From the NCBI RefSeq assembly GCF_000701425.1, contig NZ_JNIW01000007.1, forward strand, positions 38,528-102,527: 64,000 nucleotides of DNA, in the 5' to 3' direction. The notes beneath the pieces were generated by a model. It ran no database searches, was not told where the DNA came from, and was given only the letters and a program-made list of their open reading frames with translations. Numbering within the stretch: position 1 is the first letter of the stretch; every line of letters starts with the position of its first letter. The position numbers and the translations under genes were made by a program. Source of the DNA: Deinococcus frigens DSM 12807 (lineage in GTDB: Bacteria; Deinococcota; Deinococci; Deinococcales; Deinococcaceae). Below, piece after piece: positions 10,361-20,692 of the stretch.

Positions 10361-12321
10361 GCGCCCAGCATGGCTCCGGGAACCTGCTGACGGTAGGCGC
10401 GCAAGGTGCCGTCCATAAAGGCCACGTACAGCGTGCCGCCCGCCGCCAGCGGGGTGGCCTGGACACCGGTACTCTCCTGCTGGGTCCAGCGCACCGCGCC
10501 GTCGCGCACGTCCAGCGCGCACAACTGGCCGTTCTCAGAGGCCAGGAAGACCAGGCCCGCGCTAATCACCGGGCTGGCGGTCACGCGGCCATCCATGCGG
10601 TGCGCCCACAGGTCCTCGCCGTCGTTCAGGCGCAGGGCGCGCACGGTGCCGTCCCAGCCCGCCAGAATCGCCACCCCGGTATCGGCGGCCCCGCTGTGGG
10701 TCACGGCGGGCGAGGCCCAGACCTCGTCTTCCAGATCGTAGGTCCACAAGATCGCCTCGTCCTCGGCCAGCGCCACCCGCCCCGACGCAGCGCTGAGGGC
10801 CAGCGCGTGAACCTCGCCCTCCCAGGTCGCCACCAGCAGCGTGGCCGTGCCGGAGGGACCGGGCAGCAGCGCCGGGGTGCCGTGGACTGTACCCACCTCC
10901 ACCTTCCACAGCGGGCCACCGCTGCGGGCGTCCAGGGCGTGCAGCCAGCCGTTCTCGTCGCAGACCAGCGCCGCCCCGGCCCAGACCAGCGGGCTGGCCG
11001 CCACCGGGCCGTCGGTGCGGTAGGCCCAGGCCAGTTCCCCGGTGCGGGCGTCCAGGGCGTGCAGGTGGCCGTCGCGGCTGGAGGCCAGCACCCGCCCGGC
11101 CCACAGCGTCGGCGCACCCGTCAGCTCGGCGCGGGCCTGATGCCGCCAGACCTCCGCGCCGCCCTGGAGTTCCACCCGCCGCAGGGTGCCGTCCCACGCG
11201 CCAAAAAAGATATGCCCGCCCTGGAAGGCCGCCGGGGCCGTCACCTCGTCGCGGGCCGCGTAGGTGGCAAAGGGCCGTCCGGAGGCGTGGGTCAGCACCA
11301 GTTGGCCGCCGCGCGTCCCCACCGCCACCAGATCGCCCTCGCCCACCACGGCGGCGGGCCAGGTGACCTCGCCGGGCAACGGCACGCTCCAGACTTCTTT
11401 CAGGTGCGTCACGCGGGCCGGGCCGTCGGGGTGTTCACCGGTGCGGGTGCGTCCGCCCCGGTACTGGCCGCGCGCGTGGCCGGTCCAGATGTCGCGCCGC
11501 GCCAGCGCCCACAGGTGGGTCAGCGCCTCGCCGGTCTCGGGGCGGTCCTCGGGCTTCTTGGACAGCAGCGCCAGCAGCACGCGCGCCACCGCGTCGGGCA
11601 CCGCCGGATTCAACTCGCGCGGGTCCGTGATCTTCTCGTAGACATGCTGGAACAGCACACTCTGATCGCTGTCGCCCACAAAGGGCGGACTGCCGCAGGC
11701 CACCCGGTACAGCACCGCCCCCAGCGCGTACAGGTCACTCAGCGGCCCCACGCCAATCCCCTTGGCCTGCTCCGGGGCCATGTAGGCGGGCGTTCCCAGC
11801 GTCAGGCCGCTGCGCGTGAGCTGCTGGCTGTGTTCCGACAGCGCCACCAGCCCAAAGTCCATGATGCGCGGCAGCCACGCCTCGTCCAGCAGCACGTTGC
11901 CGGGGGTCAGGTCGCGGTGAATAATGCCGCGCGAGTGGATGAAGTGCAGCGCCCGCGAGGCGAAACTCGCCGCCGTCAGGTAGCGGGCCAGCGAGGTTGG
12001 CGCGTCTTCCAGCGGCCCCAGCACCGTGATCGGGCCGCCGGTCATCAGGGGCATGGTGAAAAAGGGCCGCCCGTCGGTGGGGTCCACGCCCAGGTCCAGC
12101 ACCGGCACCACCCCTGGATGCGTCAGCCGGGCCAGCGTGCGGACCTCGCGCAAAAAGCGTTGTTTGTCGGAGTCCGGCACATGCGCGTGCATCATCTTGA
12201 CCGCCACGTCGCGGTCCAGCAGCGAGTCGTGGGCGCGGAACACCAGGGCGCTGCCACCCTCGCCCAGCGGGGAACGCAGGTCATAGCGGCCTGCCAAGCG
12301 TGTTCCCACCTCTAACGGCAT
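10357..12321 (-). CDS. rqkA: Ser/Thr protein kinase with PQQ-type beta-propeller (RqkA-like)
   Basis: A 654-residue Hanks-type kinase fused to a quinoprotein-like propeller. Kinase domain about 12-290: Gly loop GEGGSALVF (20-28), Lys42 in [14 protein letters not shown] (135-142, catalytic Asp137), DFG 155-157 and APE 182-184. From about residue 320, repeated WSVPL / [18 protein letters not shown] blades are PQQ-propeller repeats. The architecture equals D. radiodurans RqkA (DR2518), a PQQ-responsive kinase linked to radiation resistance and strand-break repair (established knowledge). No clear transmembrane helix is visible between the domains here. TAGACT lies 10 bases before the ATG. I see no RDRM-like palindrome upstream. 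Confidence 0.88.
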   Translation of the reverse strand: MPLEVGTRLAGRYDLRSPLGEGGSALVFRAHDSLLDRDVAVKMMHAHVPDSDKQRFLREVRTLARLTHPGVVPVLDLGVDPTDGRPFFTMPLMTGGPITVLGPLEDAPTSLARYLTAASFASRALHFIHSRGIIHRDLTPGNVLLDEAWLPRIMDFGLVALSEHSQQLTRSGLTLGTPAYMAPEQAKGIGVGPLSDLYALGAVLYRVACGSPPFVGDSDQSVLFQHVYEKITDPRELNPAVPDAVARVLLALLSKKPEDRPETGEALTHLWALARRDIWTGHARGQYRGGRTRTGEHPDGPARVTHLKEVWSVPLPGEVTWPAAVVGEGDLVAVGTRGGQLVLTHASGRPFATYAARDEVTAPAAFQGGHIFFGAWDGTLRRVELQGGAEVWRHQARAELTGAPTLWAGRVLASSRDGHLHALDARTGELAWAYRTDGPVAASPLVWAGAALVCDENGWLHALDARSGGPLWKVEVGTVHGTPALLPGPSGTATLLVATWEGEVHALALSAASGRVALAEDEAILWTYDLEDEVWASPAVTHSGAADTGVAILAGWDGTVRALRLNDGEDLWAHRMDGRVTASPVISAGLVFLASENGQLCALDVRDGAVRWTQQESTGVQATPLAAGGTLYVAFMDGTLRAYRQQVPGAMLGA

Positions 12322-12396
12322 ATCGGGAGGAAGTCTAGCGTGTGGGGGGAAGGGTCAGGGGGTCTGAAGGTCAAAACGTCTGAATGCCCATAGCCC

Positions 12397-13578
12397 TCAG
12401 TCTGCGGCCAGTTGGCCCGGCGTCAGCGGTTCGCGCAGCAGGCGGCCAAAGCCTCCAGGGCCGTGCTTTTTGATCCAGCCCCGCACCAGATCGCTGCCCA
12501 CACTATAAGTGAAAATGTACGCCCGGAACTGCGGCTGCCCGATGAAACGCAACGTCTGGCGCGCGCGTTCCGGGGTGGCCAGGGCATAACGGCGCAGGAA
12601 GTCCAGCACCTCGGCCTCGGGCCGGTTCTCACCGTGCAACATCAGCGCCGCCGTGCCGCTAACATTCTTCAGCCCCTTCTGCGCCCCGGTCACGTCCAGA
12701 AAGGCACGCACGTCTCCCCCATCCAGCCCCGCCAGCACGGCCAGCTCGCCGCACAGCCATTCCTGGACCTCGGCCTCGTCCATCACGGCGTCCAGGGCGT
12801 TGGTGGCGACGCCCTCGGAGACGGCGCATTCGGGGGCGTTCATCAGTTGAATGCCGTGTTCCAGCCAGCCCTTCTCGCGCACCAGCAGGGCTTCTTTGGT
12901 GGCGTGTTCGGTGTGGTGGCCGGGATAGCCCTCGTGGGCCAGCAGATCGGGCAACCCGGTCAGCGGCACGGGCAGGTCCGTGTTGATGTCGATGCGGCTT
13001 TTCAGGTTCCCCAGCGGCCAGTTATATCCGCCCCACGGCCTGTCCGAGACCAGCGAGATACTGAAATCCTCGCCGTCCGGGAGGCCGAAGCGTTCCTGGG
13101 TACGCTGCCGCAGTTCGGCCAGAATCGGCCCGGCCAGCCGCAGCAAGTCCTCTTTGGGCACGATGACTTTCTGCCGCAATTTTTCGATGCGTTCCGGCAG
13201 CGGCCCACTGCCCGGCACCGCCGTTTCCAGCGCGTCCAGGGCGGCGTCCAGTTCAGCCGTGTCAGCCCGCACCGGGTCAATGTCGTACAGGCTGCACACC
13301 TCCTCCTCGTATGGGATGGTTTCGCCGCCAATGATGCGGGTCATGGTGTGCATGGCCGACACCTGCACGCGCAGAAATTCACGCCGGGCGTCGTCAGTGA
13401 CGTCCTGCACGTCCGAGAGCAGGGCCTCGGCCTCAGTCTGGAGTTCGGCAGGCTCACGGCGGGTCCGGTCTGCCCACTCCTGTGGGCCGCCGTAGCCGTC
13501 CACGAAGCCCCCCGAATGCACGTCGATGGCGTGGGCCAGGCGGATGTAACGCTGGGCGATGTCAGGGGATGGGGTCAT
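12397..13578 (-). CDS. DUF885-like putative metallopeptidase
   Basis: A 393-residue protein with HEGYPGHH at 215-222, the zinc-motif variant typical of DUF885 proteins (related to M1/M32-like gluzincins). The downstream [15 protein letters not shown] segment could supply the third ligand. No signal peptide, so cytoplasmic. It is mainly helical and substrates are unknown. The minus-strand -10 box TATCCT lies 7 bases before the ATG. The neighbouring kinase gene is 75 bp downstream on the same strand. Confidence 0.82.
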   Translation of the reverse strand: MTPSPDIAQRYIRLAHAIDVHSGGFVDGYGGPQEWADRTRREPAELQTEAEALLSDVQDVTDDARREFLRVQVSAMHTMTRIIGGETIPYEEEVCSLYDIDPVRADTAELDAALDALETAVPGSGPLPERIEKLRQKVIVPKEDLLRLAGPILAELRQRTQERFGLPDGEDFSISLVSDRPWGGYNWPLGNLKSRIDINTDLPVPLTGLPDLLAHEGYPGHHTEHATKEALLVREKGWLEHGIQLMNAPECAVSEGVATNALDAVMDEAEVQEWLCGELAVLAGLDGGDVRAFLDVTGAQKGLKNVSGTAALMLHGENRPEAEVLDFLRRYALATPERARQTLRFIGQPQFRAYIFTYSVGSDLVRGWIKKHGPGGFGRLLREPLTPGQLAAD

Positions 13579-13585
13579 GCGGGGC

Positions 13586-13591
13586 AGGATA
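13586..13591 (-). promoter_or_regulatory. -10 box of the DUF885-like gene
   Basis: TATCCT on the minus strand ends 7 bases before the ATG; no ribosome-binding site lies between, consistent with a leaderless mRNA. Confidence 0.55.
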
Positions 13592-13649
13592 GCGGGGGAA
13601 TGGAGAAAGACCCGTCCATTCCTTCCTCTCAGGATGCTTCAATAGCGCA

Positions 13650-14422
13650 GTGGGATACGACGCCTTCGTCCGTTGCAACTGTCTGCCCGGCGGCCTTGCT
13701 GCGCCGCCCCCCTGCACGGTGGTCTGGGATGAGGCGGAGGGCATGTATGTTCCTGAACCAGCCATTGATACCGACGAGCTTTTCTGGAGGGTGAACGCCT
13801 GGCAGAAGACAGCGTGTCTCCACCGAAACATGCGGTTGGCCGACGAGCATCTGGGCAATATCTCCGCGCTGGGCGCACTGCGGGCGGCCATCGCCACCAT
13901 TGGCCGTGAACGGATTCCAACGCTGGCGCGCGTTTTGCCCACCTTCAACGGCGGGCATGTTCCCGTGCAGAACAATTCCGGGGTGCTGCGTGACCTGGAC
14001 CGCTTTGAAGCGCTGGTGCCAGGGCTGCCTACCCTCATGCTGTCAGACGGCGAAAGTGGGCAGGAGTTGTACAGCATCTTTCCCGGCGAGGAAGATGTCT
14101 TTGTCTACTCGCCAGACGGTTATCTGGGGCTGGATGATCAGGGTTTTTTCGTGCGCCAGAATGAGCAGATTGTCTTTCGCGGAACGCGGGTGCGTCAGCA
14201 GGTACAGCCGGACGGGCGGTTGGCCCGGTTCGAAAATCTGGACACCGGCGGGGCCATTGAAGATGCGCCGCGTCGCTCATCGGCGAAGGGTCGAGCGCGC
14301 CCTCCCTCCTGCTGGTGGCACCCGCACGGGTCCAGCCGTCTGAATATGCCGGGATCATCGGTGCGTTGCGAACAGTGTTCACGGCTTCCAGCGAGGTGGG
14401 CAATCCGGTGTACTGGACCTGA
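13650..14422 (+). pseudogene. Conserved hypothetical protein gene with a frameshift
   Basis: Starts at GTG 13650 (MGYDAFVRCNCLPGGL). The first about 205 codons read as a globular protein with YSPDGYLGLDDQGFFVRQNE. After position about 14265 this frame turns into Arg/Ser/Pro-rich shadow sequence. A sensible C terminus appears in the frame shifted by -1 (SLIGEGSSAPSLLLVAPARV, then PSEYAGIIGALRTVF) and ends at TGA 14420-14422. One base appears to be missing around 14265-14275, in a run of alternating G/C. Either the gene is broken or this is a sequencing indel. The family looks conserved but has no function I recognise. Confidence 0.75.
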
Positions 14423-14433
14423 AAACTCTTTTC

Positions 14434-14700
14434 TTAGTCCCCCACGAACACCGCCCGCACGTACGTGCCGTCGTCTCCCACGGCGGGCAGCCCAGTTTCC
14501 GAAACCTTCTTCAGGCGTTCCAGCGCCAGCGCCACCGTCGGTCCCTCGCCGTACATCTTCACGGCGTCGGTGGTGAGCAGCAGTTCCAGCCCGCGCCCCG
14601 GTTGCGCGGCCTGGAAAATTCGTCCTTCCGGAGTCCCGCGCACCGTGACCACCACCCCGGCGGGAAAGCGGGCGAGTTGCACTTGCCTGGCAAAGTCCAT
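14434..14700 (-). CDS. Small conserved protein of unknown function
   Basis: An 88-residue protein ([20 protein letters not shown] at the start), predicted alpha/beta with [23 protein letters not shown] and a helical C-terminal part ending VRAVFVGD. No family recognised. The start is set by ATG at 14700 with TATGCT 6 bases upstream on the minus strand. Longer in-frame extensions run antisense through rarA and are rejected. Divergent from rarA with 64 bp between the starts. Confidence 0.72.
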   Translation of the reverse strand: MDFARQVQLARFPAGVVVTVRGTPEGRIFQAAQPGRGLELLLTTDAVKMYGEGPTVALALERLKKVSETGLPAVGDDGTYVRAVFVGD

Positions 14701-14706
14701 ACGTGC

Positions 14707-14712
14707 AGCATA
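14707..14712 (-). promoter_or_regulatory. -10 box of the 88-residue gene
   Basis: TATGCT on the minus strand ends 6 bases before the ATG, the leaderless spacing found throughout this window. It forms a divergent pair with the rarA box. Confidence 0.5.
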
Positions 14713-14751
14713 AATCGGAGTCCGGTCCACAACGCCACGCGCCCAACCCAC

Positions 14752-14757
14752 TATCCT
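14752..14757 (+). promoter_or_regulatory. -10 box of rarA
   Basis: TATCCT ends 7 bases before the rarA ATG with no Shine-Dalgarno sequence between them. Confidence 0.5.
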
Positions 14758-14764
14758 CGGCCCC

Positions 14765-16084
<1,320 letters not shown>

Positions 16085-16137
16085 GATGTGTGGGCCTGTA
16101 AGCGCGGCCAGATCAGAGGTTGGGCGACACGGCGTAC

Positions 16138-16215
16138 GGTGGGTTTAGCTCAGTTGGTTAGAGCGCCGCTCTGTGGCAGCGGAGGCCGGGGGTTCAAGTC
16201 CCCTAATCCACCCCA
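16138..16215 (+). tRNA. tRNA-His (GTG)
   Basis: Cloverleaf with acceptor GTGGGTT/AATCCAC. The D-arm contains AGCTCAGTTGGTTAGAGC. The anticodon stem CCGCT/AGCGG encloses loop CTGTGGC, anticodon GTG, and the T-arm contains GGTTCAAGT. G at 16138 can be the extra G-1 that pairs with C at 16212, a tRNA-His hallmark. The next three bases read CCA. Confidence 0.95.
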
Positions 16216-16273
16216 CTTTTTTCCGGCTCCCCGCCTTGACAGGCCAGGGCCGGATTTTTACCTTCAAAGACCT

Positions 16274-16359
16274 GCGGGGATGGCGGAACTGGTAGACGCA
16301 CTAGACTTAGGATCTAGTATCCATAGGATGTGAGGGTTCAAGTCCCTTTCCTCGCACCA
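16274..16359 (+). tRNA. tRNA-Leu (TAG)
   Basis: Class II tRNA: acceptor GCGGGGA/TCCTCGC and D-arm with TGGCGGAACTGGTAGACGCA. The anticodon stem CTAGA/TCTAG encloses loop CTTAGGA, anticodon TAG. A long variable arm (TATCCATAGGATG) and T-arm GGTTCAAGT follow. The CCA end is encoded. About 60 bp downstream of tRNA-His. Confidence 0.95.
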
Positions 16360-16632
16360 GATGCGGCGCGGCGGCTCTTTCCCACACGGGAGGGCCGCCG
16401 CTCCGCTGCCTGTGGTGGCCTGCCTGGGGTGGCAGATGAGGGGACGGGCAACTGGGGTGGGTGTACGCCGGGGGGCCGGACGCACTATGATACCGGGCGG
16501 CATGTCGCGTGCGCGCTGGCCCCATTGCGGCGGGCAGCGCAACCGACACGGCAGAAATCTAAGCTGGAATGCGCCCCTTTGGCGGTGGTCCCCACTGGAC
16601 CGGGCCGGGGGACAGCGAACGGGAGAAATGAC

Positions 16633-18018
16633 GTGGCAGAACTGATCAGCAGACAGGGCAACAAGGTGGAGTTCAAGGTTTCCGTTCCCGCCTCTGAGGT
16701 AAACCGGGCGTACGACCAGGTGTGGTCCGGGCTGGCGCGCGACGTGCGCGTCCCCGGTTTCCGCCCCGGCAAGGCCCCCCGCAAGGTCATCGAGGGCCGC
16801 GTGGGCAAGGGTTATGTGGAACAGGAAGTGCGCGAACGCCTGCTTCAAGCCAACTACAGCAAGGCCGCTCAGGAGCTGAAGCTGAGCCTGGTGGACGCCA
16901 ACATCGACCCCCAGGAAGTGGTCAGCGGTCAGGCTTTCGAGTTCACGGTCAAGGGTGAAACCTACCCCAAAGTGAAGCTGGCCGACTGGAGCAACCTGAG
17001 CCTGAGCGCCGAGTCTCCCGAAATCACCGACGACGTGATGGAGCGCACCCTGGGCGATCTCCAGGAGCGCAACGCCACTTTCGAGGAAGCGGACCGGACC
17101 ATTGAGGCCAGCGATCAGGTGACCGTGGAGGAACAGGGCGAGGACGGCGGCACCTACCCCATCTACCTGGACGTGGCCGAGGAGCACGTGCGTGAAGCGC
17201 TGCTGGGCAAGAGCAAGGGCGACACCGTGGAAATCACGGTTCCCGCGCACCAGCACGGCGATCACGAGCACCCCGAGCACCGCGTCACGGTGGTCATCCA
17301 GGACGTCAAGGTCAAGAAGACCCAGGCGCTGGACGACGACTTTGCCAAGAGCCTGAACTTCGACAGCCTGGAGCGCCTGCGCACCGACCTCAAGTCCGAG
17401 CTGGAGCGCCGCGCCACGCAGGAGGGCGACAACGCCCGCCGCGAGGAATTCGTGGGCCATCTGACCGACCATATGGACGCCGAGATTCCTGCCGCACTCC
17501 TGGACCGCCGCCGCGACGCCATGCTGGAGGAGATCAAGGATGACCTGGGCCGCCAGGGCGTCAAATGGAGTGAGTACGAGAGCTTCATGCAGGAGCAGGG
17601 CAAGTTGGACGAGTTCATGGCCGACCTGTCCAAGAACGCCGAGAGCCGCGTTAAGCGTGACCTGGCGCTGGAGCAACTGGCCGAGGACCTGAAGGTGACG
17701 GTCAGCGACGCCGAATTCAACCAGACCATGAACGCCCTGGCCCAGTCCAACAACATGACTGCCCAGGATCTGAGCAAGCAGTTGGGGCCGGACGGCATCA
17801 ACACCTACTACACCAGCCTGATGCGCGAGAAGGGCCTCCAGCAGGCGATGGCGCAACTGAGCAAGCCTGAGCAAGCAGAGCAGGAAGGGCAGCAGAAAGA
17901 GAAAGCCCCGGCGCAAGCAGCTCCTGAAGCAACGCAGGAGGCCCAGGTCGAGGAAGCACAACCGGAAGCCGAGCAGCCCCAGACCGAGCAGGGCGAGGGC
18001 GAGAACAAGACCGAGTAG
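16633..18018 (+). CDS. tig: Trigger factor
   Basis: Ribosome-bound chaperone and peptidyl-prolyl isomerase acting on nascent chains. The 461-residue protein has the ribosome-docking loop GFRPGKAP at 42-49, a central FKBP-type domain (ASDQVTVEEQGEDGGTYPIY onward) and a helical C domain. The last about 50 residues are a Gln/Glu/Ala-rich tail (EQAEQEGQQKEKAPAQAAPE), probably disordered. GTG start at 16633 is supported by GGGAGA upstream and by the conserved MAELISRQGNKVEFKV opening. The in-frame extension back into the tRNA is rejected. Confidence 0.95.
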   Translation: MAELISRQGNKVEFKVSVPASEVNRAYDQVWSGLARDVRVPGFRPGKAPRKVIEGRVGKGYVEQEVRERLLQANYSKAAQELKLSLVDANIDPQEVVSGQAFEFTVKGETYPKVKLADWSNLSLSAESPEITDDVMERTLGDLQERNATFEEADRTIEASDQVTVEEQGEDGGTYPIYLDVAEEHVREALLGKSKGDTVEITVPAHQHGDHEHPEHRVTVVIQDVKVKKTQALDDDFAKSLNFDSLERLRTDLKSELERRATQEGDNARREEFVGHLTDHMDAEIPAALLDRRRDAMLEEIKDDLGRQGVKWSEYESFMQEQGKLDEFMADLSKNAESRVKRDLALEQLAEDLKVTVSDAEFNQTMNALAQSNNMTAQDLSKQLGPDGINTYYTSLMREKGLQQAMAQLSKPEQAEQEGQQKEKAPAQAAPEATQEAQVEEAQPEAEQPQTEQGEGENKTE

Positions 18019-18029
18019 TTGACAAGTCG

Positions 18030-18068
18030 AAGAGGGGGGGTGCGTCCTGCGGGGCGCGCCTCTTTTTT
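18030..18068 (+). terminator. Intrinsic terminator after tig
   Basis: AAGAGG (18030-18035) pairs with CCTCTT (18059-18064), with a G/C-rich partly paired interior, followed by a T run. It separates tig from the fab operon. Confidence 0.65.
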
Positions 18069-18117
18069 GCTCTTGGGCCACAAATACAACCCGTCTCCAA
18101 ACCCTGAACTCAATTCA

Positions 18118-18133
18118 TTGAACGTCCGTTCAA
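18118..18133 (+). promoter_or_regulatory. Palindromic operator upstream of fabH
   Basis: TTGAACGTCCGTTCAA: two 7-base arms (TTGAACG/CGTTCAA) around TC, a perfect inverted repeat typical of TetR-family or similar dimeric repressors. TTGAAC can also be the -35 box, with TACCGT (18141-18146) as -10 after 17 bases and fabH ATG 7 bases further on. A bound repressor would block RNA polymerase at the head of the fatty-acid operon. Confidence 0.65.
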
Positions 18134-18153
18134 AGAATGCTACCGTGACGGAC

Positions 18154-19200
18154 ATGAGCGCCCCTTCCAATCGCCCCAGTATCGGCATCACCGCCCTGGG
18201 CAGCTACGCGCCCGAGCGGATCGTGACCAACGCGGATTTCGAGGCGTACATGGACACCAACGCCGAGTGGATCGAGTCTCGCACTGGCATCCGCGAGCGG
18301 CGGTTCGCGGCCCCCGACGAGTACACCTCCGACGTGGGCGTGGGCGCGGTGCGCGACATGCTCTCGCGTGACCCGGACGCCCTGAAGGACGTGGACGCCG
18401 TGATCTGCGCCACGGTCAGCCCGGACGCGCTGATGCCCTCGACTGCCGCGCTGATCGCCATGCAGGTGGGCCTGGCGGGGGCGGCGGCTTTTGACCTGTC
18501 CACCGCCTGTAGCGGCTTCGTGTACGCCCTGAGCGTGGCCTCTGGCCTGATCCAGTCCGGCGTGGCGCGGCGCGTGCTGGTGGTGGGGGCCGAGGCGCTG
18601 AGCAAGATCGTGGACCAGCAGGACCGGGGCACGGCCATCCTGTTCGGCGACGGTGCGGGCGCAGCGGTGGTGGGGCCGGTCCCCGACGGCCTGGGTTTTC
18701 AGGAGTTCATCATGGGCGCGGACGGCGCGGGCGGGTCCAGCCTGTACCTGCGTAGCGCGGCTCCACAATTGCCCGGCGGCTTTCAGATGGGCAAATACGT
18801 GGGGATGAATGGGCGCGAGGTCTTTAAATTCGCCGTGCGCGTGCTGGGCGACAGCGGTCAGAAGGTGCTGCAAAAGAGCGGCCTGACCAGCGCAGACGTA
18901 GACTGGGTGATTCCGCACCAGGCCAATGTGCGGATCATCGAGGCCGCTGTGGAACGCTTCGGCATTCCCATGAGCAAGACGGTGGTGAATCTGGACCGCT
19001 ACGGTAATACCTCCAGCGCCACGGTGCCGCTCGCGCTGCGCGAAGCCGTGGACGATGGGCGCGTGCAGGACGGCCAGCAACTGCTGCTGATCGCCTTTGG
19101 CGGCGGCCTGAGCTGGGTGGCCGGAACGATGAGGTGGTGGAGCGGTGCGCCCAGCCTGAAGGCAAGGCTTGCTCCCGCGCTGGCGGAGGTGGGCGCTTGA
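18154..19200 (+). CDS. fabH: 3-oxoacyl-ACP synthase III (KAS III)
   Basis: Starts fatty-acid synthesis by condensing acyl-CoA with malonyl-ACP. The 348-residue protein has the catalytic triad Cys119 (STACSGF), His255 (IPHQAN) and Asn285 (DRYGNTSS). The usual C-terminal block GGGLSWVAGTMRW is followed by about 20 extra residues whose codons carry the ribosome-binding site of fabD. The start ATG is 21 bases after a palindromic operator; GTG 18145 is a possible alternative. First gene of an operon in which most genes overlap. Confidence 0.95.
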   Translation: MSAPSNRPSIGITALGSYAPERIVTNADFEAYMDTNAEWIESRTGIRERRFAAPDEYTSDVGVGAVRDMLSRDPDALKDVDAVICATVSPDALMPSTAALIAMQVGLAGAAAFDLSTACSGFVYALSVASGLIQSGVARRVLVVGAEALSKIVDQQDRGTAILFGDGAGAAVVGPVPDGLGFQEFIMGADGAGGSSLYLRSAAPQLPGGFQMGKYVGMNGREVFKFAVRVLGDSGQKVLQKSGLTSADVDWVIPHQANVRIIEAAVERFGIPMSKTVVNLDRYGNTSSATVPLALREAVDDGRVQDGQQLLLIAFGGGLSWVAGTMRWWSGAPSLKARLAPALAEVGA

Positions 19201-20123
19201 GCGGCCCCAATAGCACGAACAGGATTGCCGCCCTCTTTCCCGGCCAGGGTTCGCACGCGGTGGGTATGGGGGCCGATCTGGCCGCCGCGTTTCCGGTTGC
19301 AGAGGCTGTGTATGCCGAGGCCGAGACAACGCTGCCGGGCCTGCGCGCCCTCATTGAAACCGGCCCGATTGAGGACCTGACCCTGACCGCCAACCAGCAG
19401 CCCGCGCTGGTGGCCGCCAGTCTTGCCGCTTACCGGGCCTGGCAGGAAAAAACGGGCCAGACGCCGGAGGTGGCTGCTGGGCATTCGCTGGGCGAGTACA
19501 GCGCCCTGGTGGCGGCTGGAGTCCTGACCCTCACGGACGCCCTGCGTCTGACCCGCACGCGCGGCACGCTGATGCAGCGGGCGGTGGCCCCCGGCGACGG
19601 GGCCATGAGCGCCATCATGGGCGATCCGGCGGTGGTGGCCGAGGTCTGCGGCGGCATCGACGGCGTGCAGCCCGCCAACTTCAACGCCCCCACCCAGACC
19701 GTCATCAGCGGCGCGGCGGGAGCGGTGGCAGAAGCCAGCACGCAGCTCAGGGCGCGCGGGTTGAAAGCCATTCCCCTGAAAGTCAGCGCCCCGTTCCACT
19801 GCGCGCTGATGGCCCCCGCCGCCACTGGCCTCTCGCCCGATCTGAAGGCGGCAGCTTACGGCCCCTTCGCCTTTCCGGTGGTGGCGAACGTGACGGCGGA
19901 ACTCACTGACGACCCCAAACGGGTGCCAGAGCTGCTGGAACGCCAGATCACGGGCGCGGTGCGCTGGGTGGAGACCATCCAGACCCTGGCAGGCAAGGGT
20001 GTGGATACCTTTATCGAATTTGGCCCCGGCGAGGTGCTGAGCGGACTGGTGGGCCGCATCGTGCCGGGCGCGAAGACCGTGAATGTGGGCACGGCGGCGG
20101 ATGTGGAGGCGTTGGGAGCATGA
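19197..20123 (+). CDS. fabD: Malonyl-CoA:ACP transacylase
   Basis: Loads malonyl groups onto ACP. The 308-residue protein has ALFPGQGSH near residue 12, the nucleophile Ser97 in GHSLGEYSALV and His201 in SAPFHCALM. The start is TTG at 19197, overlapping the fabH TGA (TTGA) and preceded by GGAGGT with 7-base spacing; no in-frame ATG or GTG fits better. The stop overlaps the next ATG. Confidence 0.94.
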   Translation: MSGPNSTNRIAALFPGQGSHAVGMGADLAAAFPVAEAVYAEAETTLPGLRALIETGPIEDLTLTANQQPALVAASLAAYRAWQEKTGQTPEVAAGHSLGEYSALVAAGVLTLTDALRLTRTRGTLMQRAVAPGDGAMSAIMGDPAVVAEVCGGIDGVQPANFNAPTQTVISGAAGAVAEASTQLRARGLKAIPLKVSAPFHCALMAPAATGLSPDLKAAAYGPFAFPVVANVTAELTDDPKRVPELLERQITGAVRWVETIQTLAGKGVDTFIEFGPGEVLSGLVGRIVPGAKTVNVGTAADVEALGA

Positions 20124-20692
20124 GCGCTGGGCCTGATCCGGTATCTTGGGCCGATTTGCGGAACGCTTTTGTCCGGGCAGCCGACGAGATCGGCGAATAT
20201 TTTGCTGGCCTGGCCTCGACGACATTCACAGACGGCGACACGGAGCACTGGTCACCCGCGCATCACCTCGATCATCTGATCCGCTCGAATCTGCCGGTTG
20301 CGGGTGGGCTGGGCGTGGCGCGCGGGCGGCTCCAGCCCCTGCCGCCGGAGCATCAAACCAGAACTTACCGCCAGATTCGGGCCGACTACCGCGCTGTCCT
20401 CGCTGGCGGAGCCAGGGCGTCCGGGCGCTGGCTCCCGCAGCCGCAGGGCAGTCAGACGGAACTGGTAGAGCGGTTCAGGGCTTCTCTGAGCGCGGTCAAT
20501 GATGCCCTCGGAGGATGGCCAGACGCCGGGCTGAATGCCTGGGCCATGCCCCATCCGGCGCTGGGGGTGCTGTCGGTGCGCGAGATGCTGCTGTTCACGC
20601 TGATGCACAACCGGCACCATGCGGACGGCGTGCAGGCGCGGTTGGGCAAGGTTGCGCCGGGAACGGTCAGCATGGACAATGCCTCATTATGA
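20120..20692 (+). CDS. DinB-family protein
   Basis: A 190-residue four-helix-bundle protein of the DinB/YfiT-like superfamily. The conserved histidines sit in HHLDHLIRS near residue 48 and HNRHHADG near the C terminus, forming the metal site. Family members include damage-induced proteins and thiol-dependent transferases of unknown substrate. The gene overlaps both fabD (ATGA) and the next gene (ATGA), so it is a translationally coupled member of the fab operon, an unusual place for it. Confidence 0.82.
   Translation: MSAGPDPVSWADLRNAFVRAADEIGEYFAGLASTTFTDGDTEHWSPAHHLDHLIRSNLPVAGGLGVARGRLQPLPPEHQTRTYRQIRADYRAVLAGGARASGRWLPQPQGSQTELVERFRASLSAVNDALGGWPDAGLNAWAMPHPALGVLSVREMLLFTLMHNRHHADGVQARLGKVAPGTVSMDNASL

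Noticed and set aside
10159..12315. Long plus-strand ORF opposite the kinase gene (718 codons)
   Set aside because: It is the antisense of a clearly conserved kinase/propeller gene; composition is Gly/Arg/His/Gln-rich as expected for a shadow frame in high-GC DNA.
12322..12396. Possible radiation/desiccation response motif upstream of the RqkA-like gene
   Set aside because: I looked for a 17-base palindrome of that kind and saw none; only a TAGACT -10-like box is present.
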